A stretch of 44,740 nt of DNA, from the NCBI GenBank assembly GCA_937891085.1, contig CALAEY010000077.1:1-44740 (forward strand). The letters run 5' to 3'. The position numbers and the translations under genes were made by a program. The stretch's first letter is position 1; the number at the start of each line of letters is the position of its first letter. Source of the stretch: an uncultured Prevotellaceae bacterium. Its GTDB lineage: Bacteria > Bacteroidota > Bacteroidia > Bacteroidales > Bacteroidaceae. Of this stretch, positions 24,345 through 32,871 are shown one piece after another. The notes under the pieces were generated by a model. That model was not told the DNA's origin. It saw only the letters and a program-made list of their open reading frames with translations, and made no database searches.

Positions 24345-25321
24345 CAGACCTCCCTCGCTTTGAGTCCGTCCATCAGTTGACGCAGCACTGCTTTCCGTTC
24401 ATCAGAGACAGAAACCCCGTTGAGCAGCTGTGCAGCCTTAGTGGTATAGTCGTCAATCAGACGCTCTGCCATGCGGTTCACTCCTATTATATTATATAAG
24501 GAGGTGACGGCATCTATTTTCTCTTGAGGGAAGAAGTCGCGCAGCTCTATCCAGCGATACAGTTCTTGGCGCTGCGACGGATTGGCCAGTTCCAATGCCT
24601 TGATAAGGAGGTAGGTCTTCTTGTTGCACAGAATGTCTCCCCCATTCTTCTTTCCGAAGACCGCAGGATCTCCATACACATCCAGCAAATCATCCTTCAG
24701 TTGGAAAGCCAGCCCCAGACAGATACCGAAGTCATAGAGCAAATCGGCATCGCGTGCAGGTGCATCGGCCAGAATGGCACCTATCTTCAGACTTCCCGCC
24801 AGCAAAACGGAGGTCTTCAGGCGTATCATTTCGATGTACTCAGCTTCCTTGACATCCATGCGCTGCTCAAAGTCCATGTCGTATTGCTGTCCTTCGCAGA
24901 TCTCCAGAGCCGTCTGACTAAAGAGATCTATCACAGCAGGGAGGTGACGTGTATCACATTGCGCCATCTGCTGATAGGCTAAGATTGTCATGGCATCGCC
25001 CGAGAGGATAGCCAAATTGTCGTTCCAGCGCTTATGCACGGTGGGCTTGCCACGGCGTATGTCGGCCTTGTCCATCACATCATCGTGCAACAAGGTGAAG
25101 TTGTGATAGAGCTCTATGCCCAAGGCCTGGTGCATGGCGCACTCTATGTCCTCCTTATAGAGGTTGTATGCCATGAGCATCAATACGGGACGAAGGCGCT
25201 TCCCGCCAAGGGAGAGCACATATTTCACGGGTTCATAGAGCGACTGAGGCTGGCGGTCGAGCGCCAAGGCTTCGAACCACTTCTGATAGGTTTCTTGCAG
25301 CTGAGTAGAGGTATAGTTCAT
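24344..25321 (-). CDS. Polyprenyl (E-type isoprenyl) diphosphate synthase
   Basis: A 325-residue all-helical prenyltransferase that condenses IPP with allylic diphosphates. The first aspartate-rich motif is DDVMD (Asp80-Asp84) in LLHDDVMDKADIRRGKPTVH. The second is DDLLD (210-214) in FQLKDDLLDVYGD. The conserved GGKRLRP is at residues 39-45. Phe75, five residues before the first motif, is a bulky residue that in related enzymes limits chain length, so a short product (C15-C20) is possible but not proven. It overlaps tatD by one base. Confidence 0.92.
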   Translation of the reverse strand: MNYTSTQLQETYQKWFEALALDRQPQSLYEPVKYVLSLGGKRLRPVLMLMAYNLYKEDIECAMHQALGIELYHNFTLLHDDVMDKADIRRGKPTVHKRWNDNLAILSGDAMTILAYQQMAQCDTRHLPAVIDLFSQTALEICEGQQYDMDFEQRMDVKEAEYIEMIRLKTSVLLAGSLKIGAILADAPARDADLLYDFGICLGLAFQLKDDLLDVYGDPAVFGKKNGGDILCNKKTYLLIKALELANPSQRQELYRWIELRDFFPQEKIDAVTSLYNIIGVNRMAERLIDDYTTKAAQLLNGVSVSDERKAVLRQLMDGLKAREV

Positions 25322-25334
25322 AGTATCAATTTTA

Positions 25335-25422
25335 TTACTACGTGAGGGGGAAAAATTTACTACGCGTAGGAAAAGTTTTTGCTGCGCACAGAAAAAATTG
25401 TTCTTGTGCGCATGAACATAAT
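25335..25422. repeat. Four tandem diverged 22-bp units with central quasi-palindromes
   Basis: Units start at 25335, 25357, 25379 and 25401, each beginning TT followed by a CTACGTGAG / CTACGCGTAG / CTGCGCACAG / CTTGTGCGCAT type centre and an A/T-rich tail. The period is exactly 22 in the first three junctions. They fill most of the gap between the polyprenyl synthase start and the tonB terminator. Confidence 0.65.
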
Positions 25423-25432
25423 ATTAGTAAAA

Positions 25433-25459
25433 AAGAGGCTGCCATTACAGCAGCCTCTT
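25433..25459 (-). terminator. Terminator downstream of tonB
   Basis: AAGAGGCTGC (25433-25442) and GCAGCCTCTT (25450-25459) form a 10-bp stem with a 7-base loop. On the minus strand the stem is followed by TTACTAATATTATG after a T run, a good intrinsic terminator for tonB. Confidence 0.85.
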
Positions 25460-25481
25460 CGTTACTCTTTCTGCATTAGGA

Positions 25482-26183
25482 TTACTGCAGGCGGAAGGTT
25501 ACAGGCAGGGTGAAGCGAGTACGCACTGCTTTACCACGCTGCTTACCAGGATTCCACTTAGGCATAGAGTTCACCACACGGAGAGCCTCTTTGTCCAGAT
25601 AAGGATCCACACCACGAATCACTTCTGCATTACTTACAGAACCATCACGCTCAACCACGAAACGTACAGTTACACGACCCTGAGTACCGTTCTCCTGTGC
25701 AATTGCAGGATACTTGATGTTCTTAGACAGCCACTGCATCAGAGCAGCGTCACCGCCAGGGAATGTAGTAGGTTCCTCTACTATTTCGAAGATTTCCTGC
25801 TCATCTACAACGTCCTCTTCCTCTTCCTGAACGGCAACGGTAGGAGTATACTTAATCTCTACCTGCTCGCCCGTTTCCTCTGAAGAAAGGATGGCAGACT
25901 GCTGAACGTCAGAGTCATCGTCCACGATGGTCAGAGTCTCAGCGATAGAAGGAGCCTCTGGTGGAGGTGGAGCCTCTACCTGTTCTGGTTGTTCCGTGAT
26001 AGGAATCTCAATTTCCTCCTCAAATACGAGCTCGGCAACTTGGCCTGATGTGTCGATCTTCTTGTCGCGCTGCGTCCATTCGAAGGCGGCGAAGATAACA
26101 GCCAGCACCATCACATAGCCGATCAGCAAACCTGTACTTTTCTTACCTTCCAGGTCGGCCCTGGGTGATTTTTTAACTTCCAT
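25482..26183 (-). CDS. tonB: TonB-family energy transducer
   Basis: A 233-residue protein linking the ExbB-ExbD motor to outer-membrane receptors. It has a short cytoplasmic N-terminus, one membrane anchor (STGLLIGYVMVLAVIFAAFE), a Pro/Glu-rich periplasmic linker (EQPEQVEAPPPPEAPSIAET), and the C-terminal TonB domain (about 145-233; YPAIAQENGTQGRVTVRFVV and TRFTLPVTFRLQ). The ATG at 26183 is used; a longer open frame reaches across the divergent cmk promoter and is not protein-like. It is close to, but not in, the exbB operon. Confidence 0.93.
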   Translation of the reverse strand: MEVKKSPRADLEGKKSTGLLIGYVMVLAVIFAAFEWTQRDKKIDTSGQVAELVFEEEIEIPITEQPEQVEAPPPPEAPSIAETLTIVDDDSDVQQSAILSSEETGEQVEIKYTPTVAVQEEEEDVVDEQEIFEIVEEPTTFPGGDAALMQWLSKNIKYPAIAQENGTQGRVTVRFVVERDGSVSNAEVIRGVDPYLDKEALRVVNSMPKWNPGKQRGKAVRTRFTLPVTFRLQ

Positions 26184-26245
26184 AAAATATGTATTAAAAA
26201 TTGGTGTTACTAATTTATTTTGGTGCTTTACGCACTTTTCCGCCA

Positions 26246-26253
26246 CAAATATA
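26246..26253 (-). promoter_or_regulatory. Probable -7 box of tonB
   Basis: The reverse complement is TATATTTG, an exact TAnnTTTG match, with TTGT about 18 bases upstream. It faces the divergent cmk promoter. Confidence 0.5.
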
Positions 26254-26275
26254 AGGATATATTTTGAAAAACAAT

Positions 26276-26283
26276 TATCTTTG
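26276..26283 (+). promoter_or_regulatory. Probable -7 box of cmk-ispH
   Basis: TATCTTTG fits TAnnTTTG, 32 bases upstream of the cmk ATG. Confidence 0.5.
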
Positions 26284-26315
26284 GCATGAAAAATTACAAT
26301 AAAAATTAAAATCTC

Positions 26316-27005
26316 ATGAAAAAGATTACGATAGCTATCGATGGGTTCTCTTCTTGCGGCAAGAGCACCATGGCCAAGGACTTGGCACGTGAAATAGGTT
26401 ACATCTACATAGACAGCGGTGCCATGTACCGCGCAGTGGCACTTTTTGCCCTGCAAAACGAGTGTTTCGATGGCAATCAGCTCGGCGTGGAGAAGCTGCG
26501 CGCTCTCATGCCAGAAATCCACATCAGTTTCCGACTGAATAAGGATACTGGCCACCCTGATACATATATTAATAAGGTGTATGTGGAAGATAAAATCCGC
26601 ACCATGGAGGTGTCTTCACGCGTGAGCATCGTGGCTGCCATTGACTTCGTGCGCACCGCGATGGTGGCACAGCAGCAAGCTATGGGGAAAGAAAAGGGCA
26701 TCGTGATGGATGGTCGCGATATAGGTACCACGGTCTTCCCAGATGCTGAGATGAAGATCTTCCTCATCGCTTCCCCTGAAATCCGTGCAGAGCGTCGCTT
26801 TAAGGAACTGACAGAGAAGGGTGAAGTGGTGAACTTCGATGAGATTCTGGCTAATGTAAAAGAGCGCGACTACATCGACTCACATCGCGAAGTGAGTCCG
26901 CTGCGCCAGGCAGAGGATGCCATTGTACTGGATAACAGCCACCTCACTATCCCTGAACAGAATGCATGGCTCATAGCCAAGTACAACGAGATCATAGGCG
27001 CATGA
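26316..27005 (+). CDS. cmk: (d)CMP kinase
   Basis: A 229-residue kinase that phosphorylates CMP and dCMP. The P-loop is IDGFSSCGKSTMAKDL (residues 8-23); YIDSGAMYRAVALFAL and VMDGRDIGTTVFPDAEMKIF are the substrate-binding signatures. Length is typical. The stop overlaps the ispH start as ATGA (four bases), so the two genes are coupled. Confidence 0.96.
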   Translation: MKKITIAIDGFSSCGKSTMAKDLAREIGYIYIDSGAMYRAVALFALQNECFDGNQLGVEKLRALMPEIHISFRLNKDTGHPDTYINKVYVEDKIRTMEVSSRVSIVAAIDFVRTAMVAQQQAMGKEKGIVMDGRDIGTTVFPDAEMKIFLIASPEIRAERRFKELTEKGEVVNFDEILANVKERDYIDSHREVSPLRQAEDAIVLDNSHLTIPEQNAWLIAKYNEIIGA

Positions 27006-27886
27006 TCCAAGTAGAGATAGACAGCGGATCGGGCTTCTGCCATGGCGTGGTGACGGCCATCCAGAAGGCGGAAGAGGAACTGCGGAAGGGCGGTAAACTC
27101 TACTGTCTGGGTGACATTGTGCATAACAACCGCGAAGTAGAGCGCCTTACGGAACTTGGACTCATCACCATCGACCATGAACAACTCTCAAAGCTACATG
27201 ATGCCAAGGTGTTGCTCCGTGCCCATGGTGAGCCGCCTGAGACCTACGAGATTGCCGCCAAGAACCATATACAGATCATAGATGCCACCTGTCCTGTGGT
27301 GCTGAGTATCCAGCGCCGCATTAAGAAAGAGTATGACAAGGAAGACTTGCGCGACAAGCAGATAGTGATCTATGGCAAGAACGGCCATGCCGAGGTGCTG
27401 GGCCTTGTGGGTCAGACAGGGGGCGAAGCCATCGTGATAGAGAGCTTGGAGGAGGCTAAGAAACTGGACTTTCAGAAAAGCATTCGCCTCTACTCCCAGA
27501 CCACCAAGTCGCTCGATGAATTCCGCAAGATCGTGGAGTATATTCAGCAGCACATCTCACCCGATGCCACCTTCGAGTACTATGACACCATCTGTCGCCA
27601 AGTGGCCAACCGCATCCCGAACATCCGCCGCTTTGCCGCCTCGCATGAGCTGGTGTTCTTCGTAGGAGGCAAGAAAAGCTCCAACGGTAAGGTGCTCTTC
27701 GGCGAATGTCTGCAGATGAACCCCAACTCCCACTTCATCGACCGCCCCGAGGCCATTGAGGACCGACTTTTGCAGGGCGTGAGCAGCATCGGCATCTGTG
27801 GAGCCACCTCCACTCCGAAGTGGCTCATGGAGGAGGTTTCAGAGGCCATCAAAAAGAAAATTGCAGAAAAAGAAGTAAAATTGTAG
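27002..27886 (+). CDS. ispH: 4-hydroxy-3-methylbut-2-enyl diphosphate reductase
   Basis: A 294-residue iron-sulfur enzyme, the last step of the MEP isoprenoid pathway, making IPP and DMAPP. The three cluster-binding cysteines are Cys13 (SGFCHGV), Cys97 (DATCPVV) and Cys198 (TICRQVANR). LRAHGEPP and the C-terminal GICGATSTPKWLMEEV are also conserved. It starts at ATG 27002 inside the cmk stop. The product feeds the polyprenyl synthase encoded about 2 kb away. Confidence 0.96.
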   Translation: MIQVEIDSGSGFCHGVVTAIQKAEEELRKGGKLYCLGDIVHNNREVERLTELGLITIDHEQLSKLHDAKVLLRAHGEPPETYEIAAKNHIQIIDATCPVVLSIQRRIKKEYDKEDLRDKQIVIYGKNGHAEVLGLVGQTGGEAIVIESLEEAKKLDFQKSIRLYSQTTKSLDEFRKIVEYIQQHISPDATFEYYDTICRQVANRIPNIRRFAASHELVFFVGGKKSSNGKVLFGECLQMNPNSHFIDRPEAIEDRLLQGVSSIGICGATSTPKWLMEEVSEAIKKKIAEKEVKL

Positions 27887-27906
27887 CAACCAATCCGCTT
27901 TTTTCT

Positions 27907-27914
27907 TATATTCG
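27907..27914 (+). promoter_or_regulatory. Possible -7 box of pfkA
   Basis: TATATTCG (one base off TAnnTTTG), with TTG about 22 bases upstream at the ispH stop codon. It suggests a separate pfkA-helicase transcript. Confidence 0.4.
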
Positions 27915-27970
27915 CAAAGTAAATTAATGCCAATAGGCGTAAAAATAAATGTAAACTTAAAACTAACTAT

Positions 27971-28951
27971 ATGAGTGAGGTAAAATGCATAGGAATTCTG
28001 ACCTCTGGAGGTGATGCTCCGGGCATGAATGCAGCCATCCGTGCCGTGACACGTACAGCGATTTATCACGGTCTGCAAGTGAAAGGTATTTACAGAGGCT
28101 ACAAGGGTCTGGTCTCTGGTGAGATCAAAGAGTTCAAGAGCCAGAACGTGAGTAACATCATCCAGTTGGGCGGAACCATCCTAAAGACCGCCCGCTGCAA
28201 GGAGTTCCGTACGCCAGAAGGCCGCAAGCAGGCCTATGAAAACATGAAGAAGGAAGGCATTGACGCACTGGTAGTCATCGGCGGCGACGGTTCCCTGTCT
28301 GGTGCCCGCACCTTCGCACAGGAGTTCGACGTGCCTTGCATCGGATTGCCTGGCACCATCGACAACGACCTTTATGGCACTGATACCACCATCGGCTATG
28401 ACACCGCCTTGAACACCATCCTCAACTGCGTGGATAAGATTCGCGACACGGCCACAAGCCATGAGCGTCTGTTCTTCGTCGAGGTGATGGGCCGCGATGC
28501 TGGTTTCTTAGCCCTCAACAGCGCCATTGCCGCTGGTTGTGAGGCAGCCATCATCCCAGAGTTCTCCACTGAGGTTGACCAGCTGGAAGAATTCATCAAA
28601 AATGGTTTCCGCAAGTCAAAGAACAGTTCCATCGTCATCGTGGCAGAAAGCGAGCTCACTGGTGGTGCCATGCACTATGCTGAGCGTGTGAAGAATGAGT
28701 ATCCACAATATGATGTGCGCGTGACGATCTTAGGACACCTGCAGCGTGGTGGCAGCCCTACGGCTCATGACCGTATCTTGGCCAGCCGTCTGGGGGCAGC
28801 TGCTATCGACGCCATCCTGGAAGGCCAGCGCAATGTGATGATCGGCGTGCAGAACGATGAGGTAGTCTACGTACCATTTACCCGCGCCATCAAGAAAGAC
28901 AAGCCTATCCAGCACGAGTTGGTAGACGTATTGAAGGCCCTGTCTATCTGA
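27971..28951 (+). CDS. pfkA: ATP-dependent 6-phosphofructokinase
   Basis: A 326-residue glycolytic enzyme. ILTSGGDAPGMNAAIRAV is the ATP-binding N-terminus, GGDGSLSG is the phosphate loop, GTIDND carries the catalytic Asp, and GRDAGFLAL and LGHLQRGGSPTAHDR bind fructose 6-phosphate. The GGDGS form of the loop suggests ATP rather than pyrophosphate as donor. Its stop codon shares one base with the helicase start. Confidence 0.96.
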   Translation: MSEVKCIGILTSGGDAPGMNAAIRAVTRTAIYHGLQVKGIYRGYKGLVSGEIKEFKSQNVSNIIQLGGTILKTARCKEFRTPEGRKQAYENMKKEGIDALVVIGGDGSLSGARTFAQEFDVPCIGLPGTIDNDLYGTDTTIGYDTALNTILNCVDKIRDTATSHERLFFVEVMGRDAGFLALNSAIAAGCEAAIIPEFSTEVDQLEEFIKNGFRKSKNSSIVIVAESELTGGAMHYAERVKNEYPQYDVRVTILGHLQRGGSPTAHDRILASRLGAAAIDAILEGQRNVMIGVQNDEVVYVPFTRAIKKDKPIQHELVDVLKALSI

Positions 28952-30828
28952 TGAGTCCCCTCCTCCACCTGCAAGAACAGCTGCTTCTGCTCCGCATGGA
29001 GTACGACTTTGAGAAGGCAGAGTTCCAAAGGCAGACCGAGACCATGGGTGTGGCGCGCAAGGTGAAGCGCGGCCTATGCTGGTTTCCTGCCACAGTGGGA
29101 AGGAGCTACTATAATTCACTGAATCAGTTGGTAGTGGAGATCACCCGTACCGAAGATACAGACATTGAGCACAATTTCGAGTTCGGAAAACCCGTCTGTT
29201 TCTTCCATCAAAGCGGTAATGGTGATATCCACTACCTTTCTTTTAATGGCACCGTGAGCTATGCCGATGAAACACGCATGGTGGTGGCTGTGCCTAGCAT
29301 GGGCGCCGTGATGGATCTGCAACAGCAAGAACGACTTGGTGTGCAGCTCTATTTCGACGAGACCAGCTATCGCACCATGTTCGAGGCACTGAATGATATC
29401 ATCCGTGCCAAGGACAACCGACTCGCAGAGCTGCGTGAAATCCTGCTTGGCAACGTGAAACCAGGCTTCCGCGAACTCTATCCCGTGCGCTTTCCTTGGC
29501 TCAATTCCACACAGGAAACAGCCGTCAACAAGGTGCTCTGTGCACGCGATGTAGCCATCGTACACGGCCCTCCAGGTACGGGTAAGACCACCACCCTCGT
29601 GGAAGCCATCTACGAGACACTGCATCGAGAGCCGCAGGTTTTAGTCTGCGCTCAGAGCAACATGGCCGTGGATTGGATCTCCGAAAAACTCGTAGACCGC
29701 GGGGTGAACGTGCTGCGCATCGGCAATCCCACCCGTGTGAATGACAAGATGCTCTCCTTTACCTACGAACGTCGCTTCGAGGCACACCCCTCCTACCCCG
29801 AGCTTTGGAGCATTCGCAAGGAGCTACGTTCCCTTTCAGGCAAAGCCCGCAAGGGCAGCTATGAGGAGCGGGAGCGCATGCGCCACCACTTAGGGAAGCT
29901 GCGCGACCGTGCCACCGCCCTTGAGGTGCAGATCAATGCCGACTTGTTCGATGCAGCACACGTCATCGCCTCCACGTTGGTAAGCAGCAACCACCGCCTC
30001 TTAGACCGCCGCCACTTCGGCACCCTCTTTATCGACGAGGCCGCCCAGGCCCTTGAAGCCGCCTGTTTGATAGCCATCCGTAAGGCCGACCGTGTGATCC
30101 TGGCAGGCGACCATCAGCAGCTCCCACCCACCATCAAGTGCTACGATGCTGCCAAGAAAGGCCTTGATCGCACCCTCATGGAGGTCATCGTGGGCAGCAA
30201 GCCCAATGCCGTGTCCCTGCTGAAGATACAATACCGCATGCACGAAGATATCATGCGTTTCTCTTCCGAGTGGTTCTACGACGGCGAACTACGAGCCGCG
30301 CCCGAAGTTCGCCATCGCGGCATCCTCGACTGGGACAATCCCATCAGTTGGACAGACACCTCCGAGATGGATATCAAAGAAGAGTTTGTTGGCGAGACCT
30401 TCGGACGCATCAACAAGCAGGAAGCCGACTTGCTCTTAGAACACTTGCAGGCCTACATAGACCGCATAGGCAGAGAGCGCATCCTCGATGAGCGCATAGA
30501 CTTTGGCATCATTTCGCCATACAAGGCGCAGGTGCAGTATCTGCGTGGAAAGGTGAAGCACAGCGCTGCCCTCCGCCCATTCCATAGCCTCATCACTATC
30601 AACACCGTCGATGGTTTCCAAGGTCAGGAGCGTGACGTGATCCTTATCAGCCTGGTCCGTGCCAACGACCAAGGTGAAATCGGCTTCCTGCGCGACCTGC
30701 GCCGCATGAACGTAGCCATCACCCGTGCCCGCATGAAACTCATCATCTTCGGCGATGCTCATACTCTGGGCAAGCATCCCTTCTATAAGAAGCTTCAAGA
30801 GAGCATCGAATCAAGTAGCCCCCAATGA
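28951..30828 (+). CDS. SF1 (UPF1/IGHMBP2-like) DNA/RNA helicase
   Basis: A 625-residue helicase. An N-terminal beta-rich domain (about 30-140) resembles the 1B-type accessory fold. Walker A is GPPGTGKTT (206-214), Walker B DEAA (362-365), followed by VILAGDHQQLPPTI (motif III), IQYRMHEDIM, TVDGFQGQERDVILISLVRA (motif V) and NVAITRARMKLIIFGD (motif VI). The motif set places it with the UPF1-like superfamily 1B helicases, which unwind nucleic acid 5' to 3'. The biological role in bacteria is not established. The ATG overlaps the pfkA stop by one base. Confidence 0.92.
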   Translation: MSPLLHLQEQLLLLRMEYDFEKAEFQRQTETMGVARKVKRGLCWFPATVGRSYYNSLNQLVVEITRTEDTDIEHNFEFGKPVCFFHQSGNGDIHYLSFNGTVSYADETRMVVAVPSMGAVMDLQQQERLGVQLYFDETSYRTMFEALNDIIRAKDNRLAELREILLGNVKPGFRELYPVRFPWLNSTQETAVNKVLCARDVAIVHGPPGTGKTTTLVEAIYETLHREPQVLVCAQSNMAVDWISEKLVDRGVNVLRIGNPTRVNDKMLSFTYERRFEAHPSYPELWSIRKELRSLSGKARKGSYEERERMRHHLGKLRDRATALEVQINADLFDAAHVIASTLVSSNHRLLDRRHFGTLFIDEAAQALEAACLIAIRKADRVILAGDHQQLPPTIKCYDAAKKGLDRTLMEVIVGSKPNAVSLLKIQYRMHEDIMRFSSEWFYDGELRAAPEVRHRGILDWDNPISWTDTSEMDIKEEFVGETFGRINKQEADLLLEHLQAYIDRIGRERILDERIDFGIISPYKAQVQYLRGKVKHSAALRPFHSLITINTVDGFQGQERDVILISLVRANDQGEIGFLRDLRRMNVAITRARMKLIIFGDAHTLGKHPFYKKLQESIESSSPQ

Positions 30829-30890
30829 CAATGAAAGTAGGTTTCAAAGGCGACGAAAGTAAGTTTCAGTGACAACGAAAGTAAGTTTCG
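30827..30890 (+). repeat. Three imperfect copies of a GACAACGAAAGTAAGTTTC motif
   Basis: Copies begin at 30827, 30852 and 30871, sharing GAC(aay)GAAAGTAAGTTTC. The helicase stop codon (30826-30828) overlaps the first copy. The motif is itself partly palindromic (GAAAGTAAGTTTC). Confidence 0.65.
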
Positions 30891-30920
30891 ACATCAACGA
30901 CATTACGGCATCCCAACAAT

Positions 30921-30955
30921 AAGGGGGCCATACCTATTATAGATATGGCCCCCTT
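30921..30955. terminator. Bidirectional terminator between the helicase gene and ilvC
   Basis: AAGGGGGCCATA (30921-30932) and TATGGCCCCCTT (30944-30955) form a perfect 12-bp stem. The plus-strand side ends in TTT. It separates convergent transcripts. Confidence 0.85.
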
Positions 30956-30985
30956 TGAAGAAGCAATGCTTAATATATGAATGAA

Positions 30986-32032
30986 TTAAGCTTCGTTTTC
31001 TGGACGCAACTTGCGAACAACCTCAGCGGTACGCCACATCTCGCTGTCGTGCAAAGCCTTCAGCTCAGCATTCAGCTTCTCACGATAGTCTGGCTGTGAA
31101 TTGCTGTCGATAGAGATCTGAGCCTCGTGGCCTGACTTTACGCTAGCATAGAGCTTCTCAACCACAGGCTTAACAGCATCGTGGAACGGACCCATCCAGT
31201 CGAGTGCACCACGCTGAGCAGTGGTAGAGCAGTTGGCATACATCCAGTCCATACCCCTGGCTGCGAACAGCGGCATGAGTGACTGAGTGAGCTCTTCAAC
31301 AGTCTCGTTGAATGCCTCTGAAGGAGAGTGACCATTCTCGCGCAGCACCTCATACTGTGCCAACAGCAAGCCCTGGATAGCACCCATCAGTGAGCCACGC
31401 TCACCTGTCAGGTCACTGGTAGCCTCACGCTGGAAAGTAGTCTCAAACAGATAGCCTGAACCTACGCCGATACCGATAGCCAATGCCTTTTCCTTAGCCT
31501 TACCAGTAGCATCCTGATACACAGCGTATGAAGAATTCACGCCACGGCCCTCCAAGAAGAGTGAGCGCAGTGAAGTACCTGAGCCCTTAGGAGCTGCCAT
31601 GATCACATCTACATCGGTTGGAGGCACCACGCCTGTGCGATCGCTCCAAGTGATAGCGAAACCATGAGAGAAGTACAATGTCTTGCTTGGATTGAGGTAC
31701 TTCTTGATGGTAGGCCATTGAGAGAGCACTGCTGCATCTGAGAGCAGACACATGATGACTGTACCCTTCTCGCAAGCCTCTTCGATGCTGAAAAGTGTCT
31801 CACCAGGTACCCAACCATCGGCCACGGCCTTGTCGTAGCTCTTACCTGGGCGCTGGCCAACGATCACGTTGAAGCCATTGTCACGCAGATTCAGTGACTG
31901 ACCAGGACCCTGAATGCCATAACCCAGCACTGCCAGTGTCTCATCTTTCAAAATCTCACGAGCTTTCTCCAAAGGAAACTCTTCACGGGTAACCACTTCC
32001 TCGATTACACCGCCAAAATTCATTTTTGCCAT
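30986..32032 (-). CDS. ilvC: Ketol-acid reductoisomerase
   Basis: A 348-residue NAD(P)H- and Mg-dependent enzyme converting acetolactate to dihydroxyisovalerate. The nucleotide loop is VLGYGIQGPGQSLNLRDNGF, with GPGQ in place of the more usual GHAH/GHAQ. IMAAPKGSGTSLRSLFLEGRG is the central conserved block. The start at 32032 (MAKMNFGGVIEEV) gives the normal length. It is last in the ilv operon, separated from the thioesterase by 89 bases that contain degenerate heptamers. Confidence 0.95.
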   Translation of the reverse strand: MAKMNFGGVIEEVVTREEFPLEKAREILKDETLAVLGYGIQGPGQSLNLRDNGFNVIVGQRPGKSYDKAVADGWVPGETLFSIEEACEKGTVIMCLLSDAAVLSQWPTIKKYLNPSKTLYFSHGFAITWSDRTGVVPPTDVDVIMAAPKGSGTSLRSLFLEGRGVNSSYAVYQDATGKAKEKALAIGIGVGSGYLFETTFQREATSDLTGERGSLMGAIQGLLLAQYEVLRENGHSPSEAFNETVEELTQSLMPLFAARGMDWMYANCSTTAQRGALDWMGPFHDAVKPVVEKLYASVKSGHEAQISIDSNSQPDYREKLNAELKALHDSEMWRTAEVVRKLRPENEA

Positions 32033-32045
32033 AAATACTTTTTTT

Positions 32046-32080
32046 ATTGAACACTGAGCATCAAACATTGAACATTAAGC
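32046..32080 (-). repeat. Five degenerate heptamers upstream of ilvC
   Basis: ATTGAAC, ACTGAGC, ATCAAAC, ATTGAAC, ATTAAGC in register on the plus strand. They are variants of the units seen at 3697-3780 and 14471-14543. No inverted arm or core is present. Confidence 0.6.
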
Positions 32081-32121
32081 TCAATAATTCATATCCCAAT
32101 GCCCGTCGTTATTATTAATTC

Positions 32122-32871
32122 TCAATTTCCAAACGTTACCTTAGAGCGACAAACGGCCTCGCCACTTTCCTTGCGCACCTCTATGTCGTAGCTGTCGGTC
32201 CCTGCTTCCTGATCCATATAGAAAGCAAGGGTTTCTCCAAAGTAGCTCTCGGCCATATAGGCTATCTCAAACCTGCGCACGCACTTCTCACGGAACATCT
32301 CCAGCGGAAAAATGTCGAGTATGTGCTCTATGTAGCGCACGCTGTTAAAGTGTCCATTGATGTCGATGTCGCTATACTTGACTACAAGCGTAGCCACTGG
32401 TTCAGTGCTCTTGACCTTGATGCGCGAGGGTTTCTCGATGGGGCAAGGACGGTCGCAGATATAGTCGGCTATGCAACCGTCATGCAACGCCATCAGGTCG
32501 GCTGGCTTGCGCGTCACAGTACTGATCATGGCCCACACTGAGCGGGCATAGCCCAGCGTCTTACCATCCTTGTTCAGAATGGCAAAATTACGATCAGTGA
32601 ACAGACGATAGACATTCTCCACCCACGTATCAATGCTGAACGGCTCATACTGGTAGGGCATCTCATCCAGCTCTATAGCCAGACGGGAAAGCACCCAGGT
32701 ATGCTCCTCTTCATTGAGCCGCGCAATGCCAAAACCGCGCTCAGTGGCGTGGAATCCGGCAGCATTGAGCAGCTGATTTCCCAGCACTCCCATGGTAAGC
32801 CTGCCTGTGAAATCAACATGGAAAGGCTCTGCCACGAAATGATAGGTTCCAACCTTATTCTCTACACTCAT
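32122..32871 (-). CDS. Acyl-ACP thioesterase family protein
   Basis: A 249-residue double-hotdog protein like the bacterial FatA/FatB-type acyl-ACP thioesterases, which release free fatty acids from acyl carrier protein. The catalytic-type motif DIDINGHFNSVRYIEHI places Asn172, His174 and Asn176. GVLGNQLLNAAGF is the first-domain helix. It overlaps ilvN by four bases (ATGA) and precedes ilvC, so it belongs to the branched-chain amino acid operon, possibly linking branched-chain precursor supply to fatty-acid release. The chain preference is unknown. Confidence 0.9.
   Translation of the reverse strand: MSVENKVGTYHFVAEPFHVDFTGRLTMGVLGNQLLNAAGFHATERGFGIARLNEEEHTWVLSRLAIELDEMPYQYEPFSIDTWVENVYRLFTDRNFAILNKDGKTLGYARSVWAMISTVTRKPADLMALHDGCIADYICDRPCPIEKPSRIKVKSTEPVATLVVKYSDIDINGHFNSVRYIEHILDIFPLEMFREKCVRRFEIAYMAESYFGETLAFYMDQEAGTDSYDIEVRKESGEAVCRSKVTFGN

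Noticed and set aside
25482..26555. Extended tonB start giving a 357-residue protein
   Set aside because: The extra N-terminal part crosses the cmk promoter and start region and has no protein-like composition; the 26183 start gives a normal TonB anchor.
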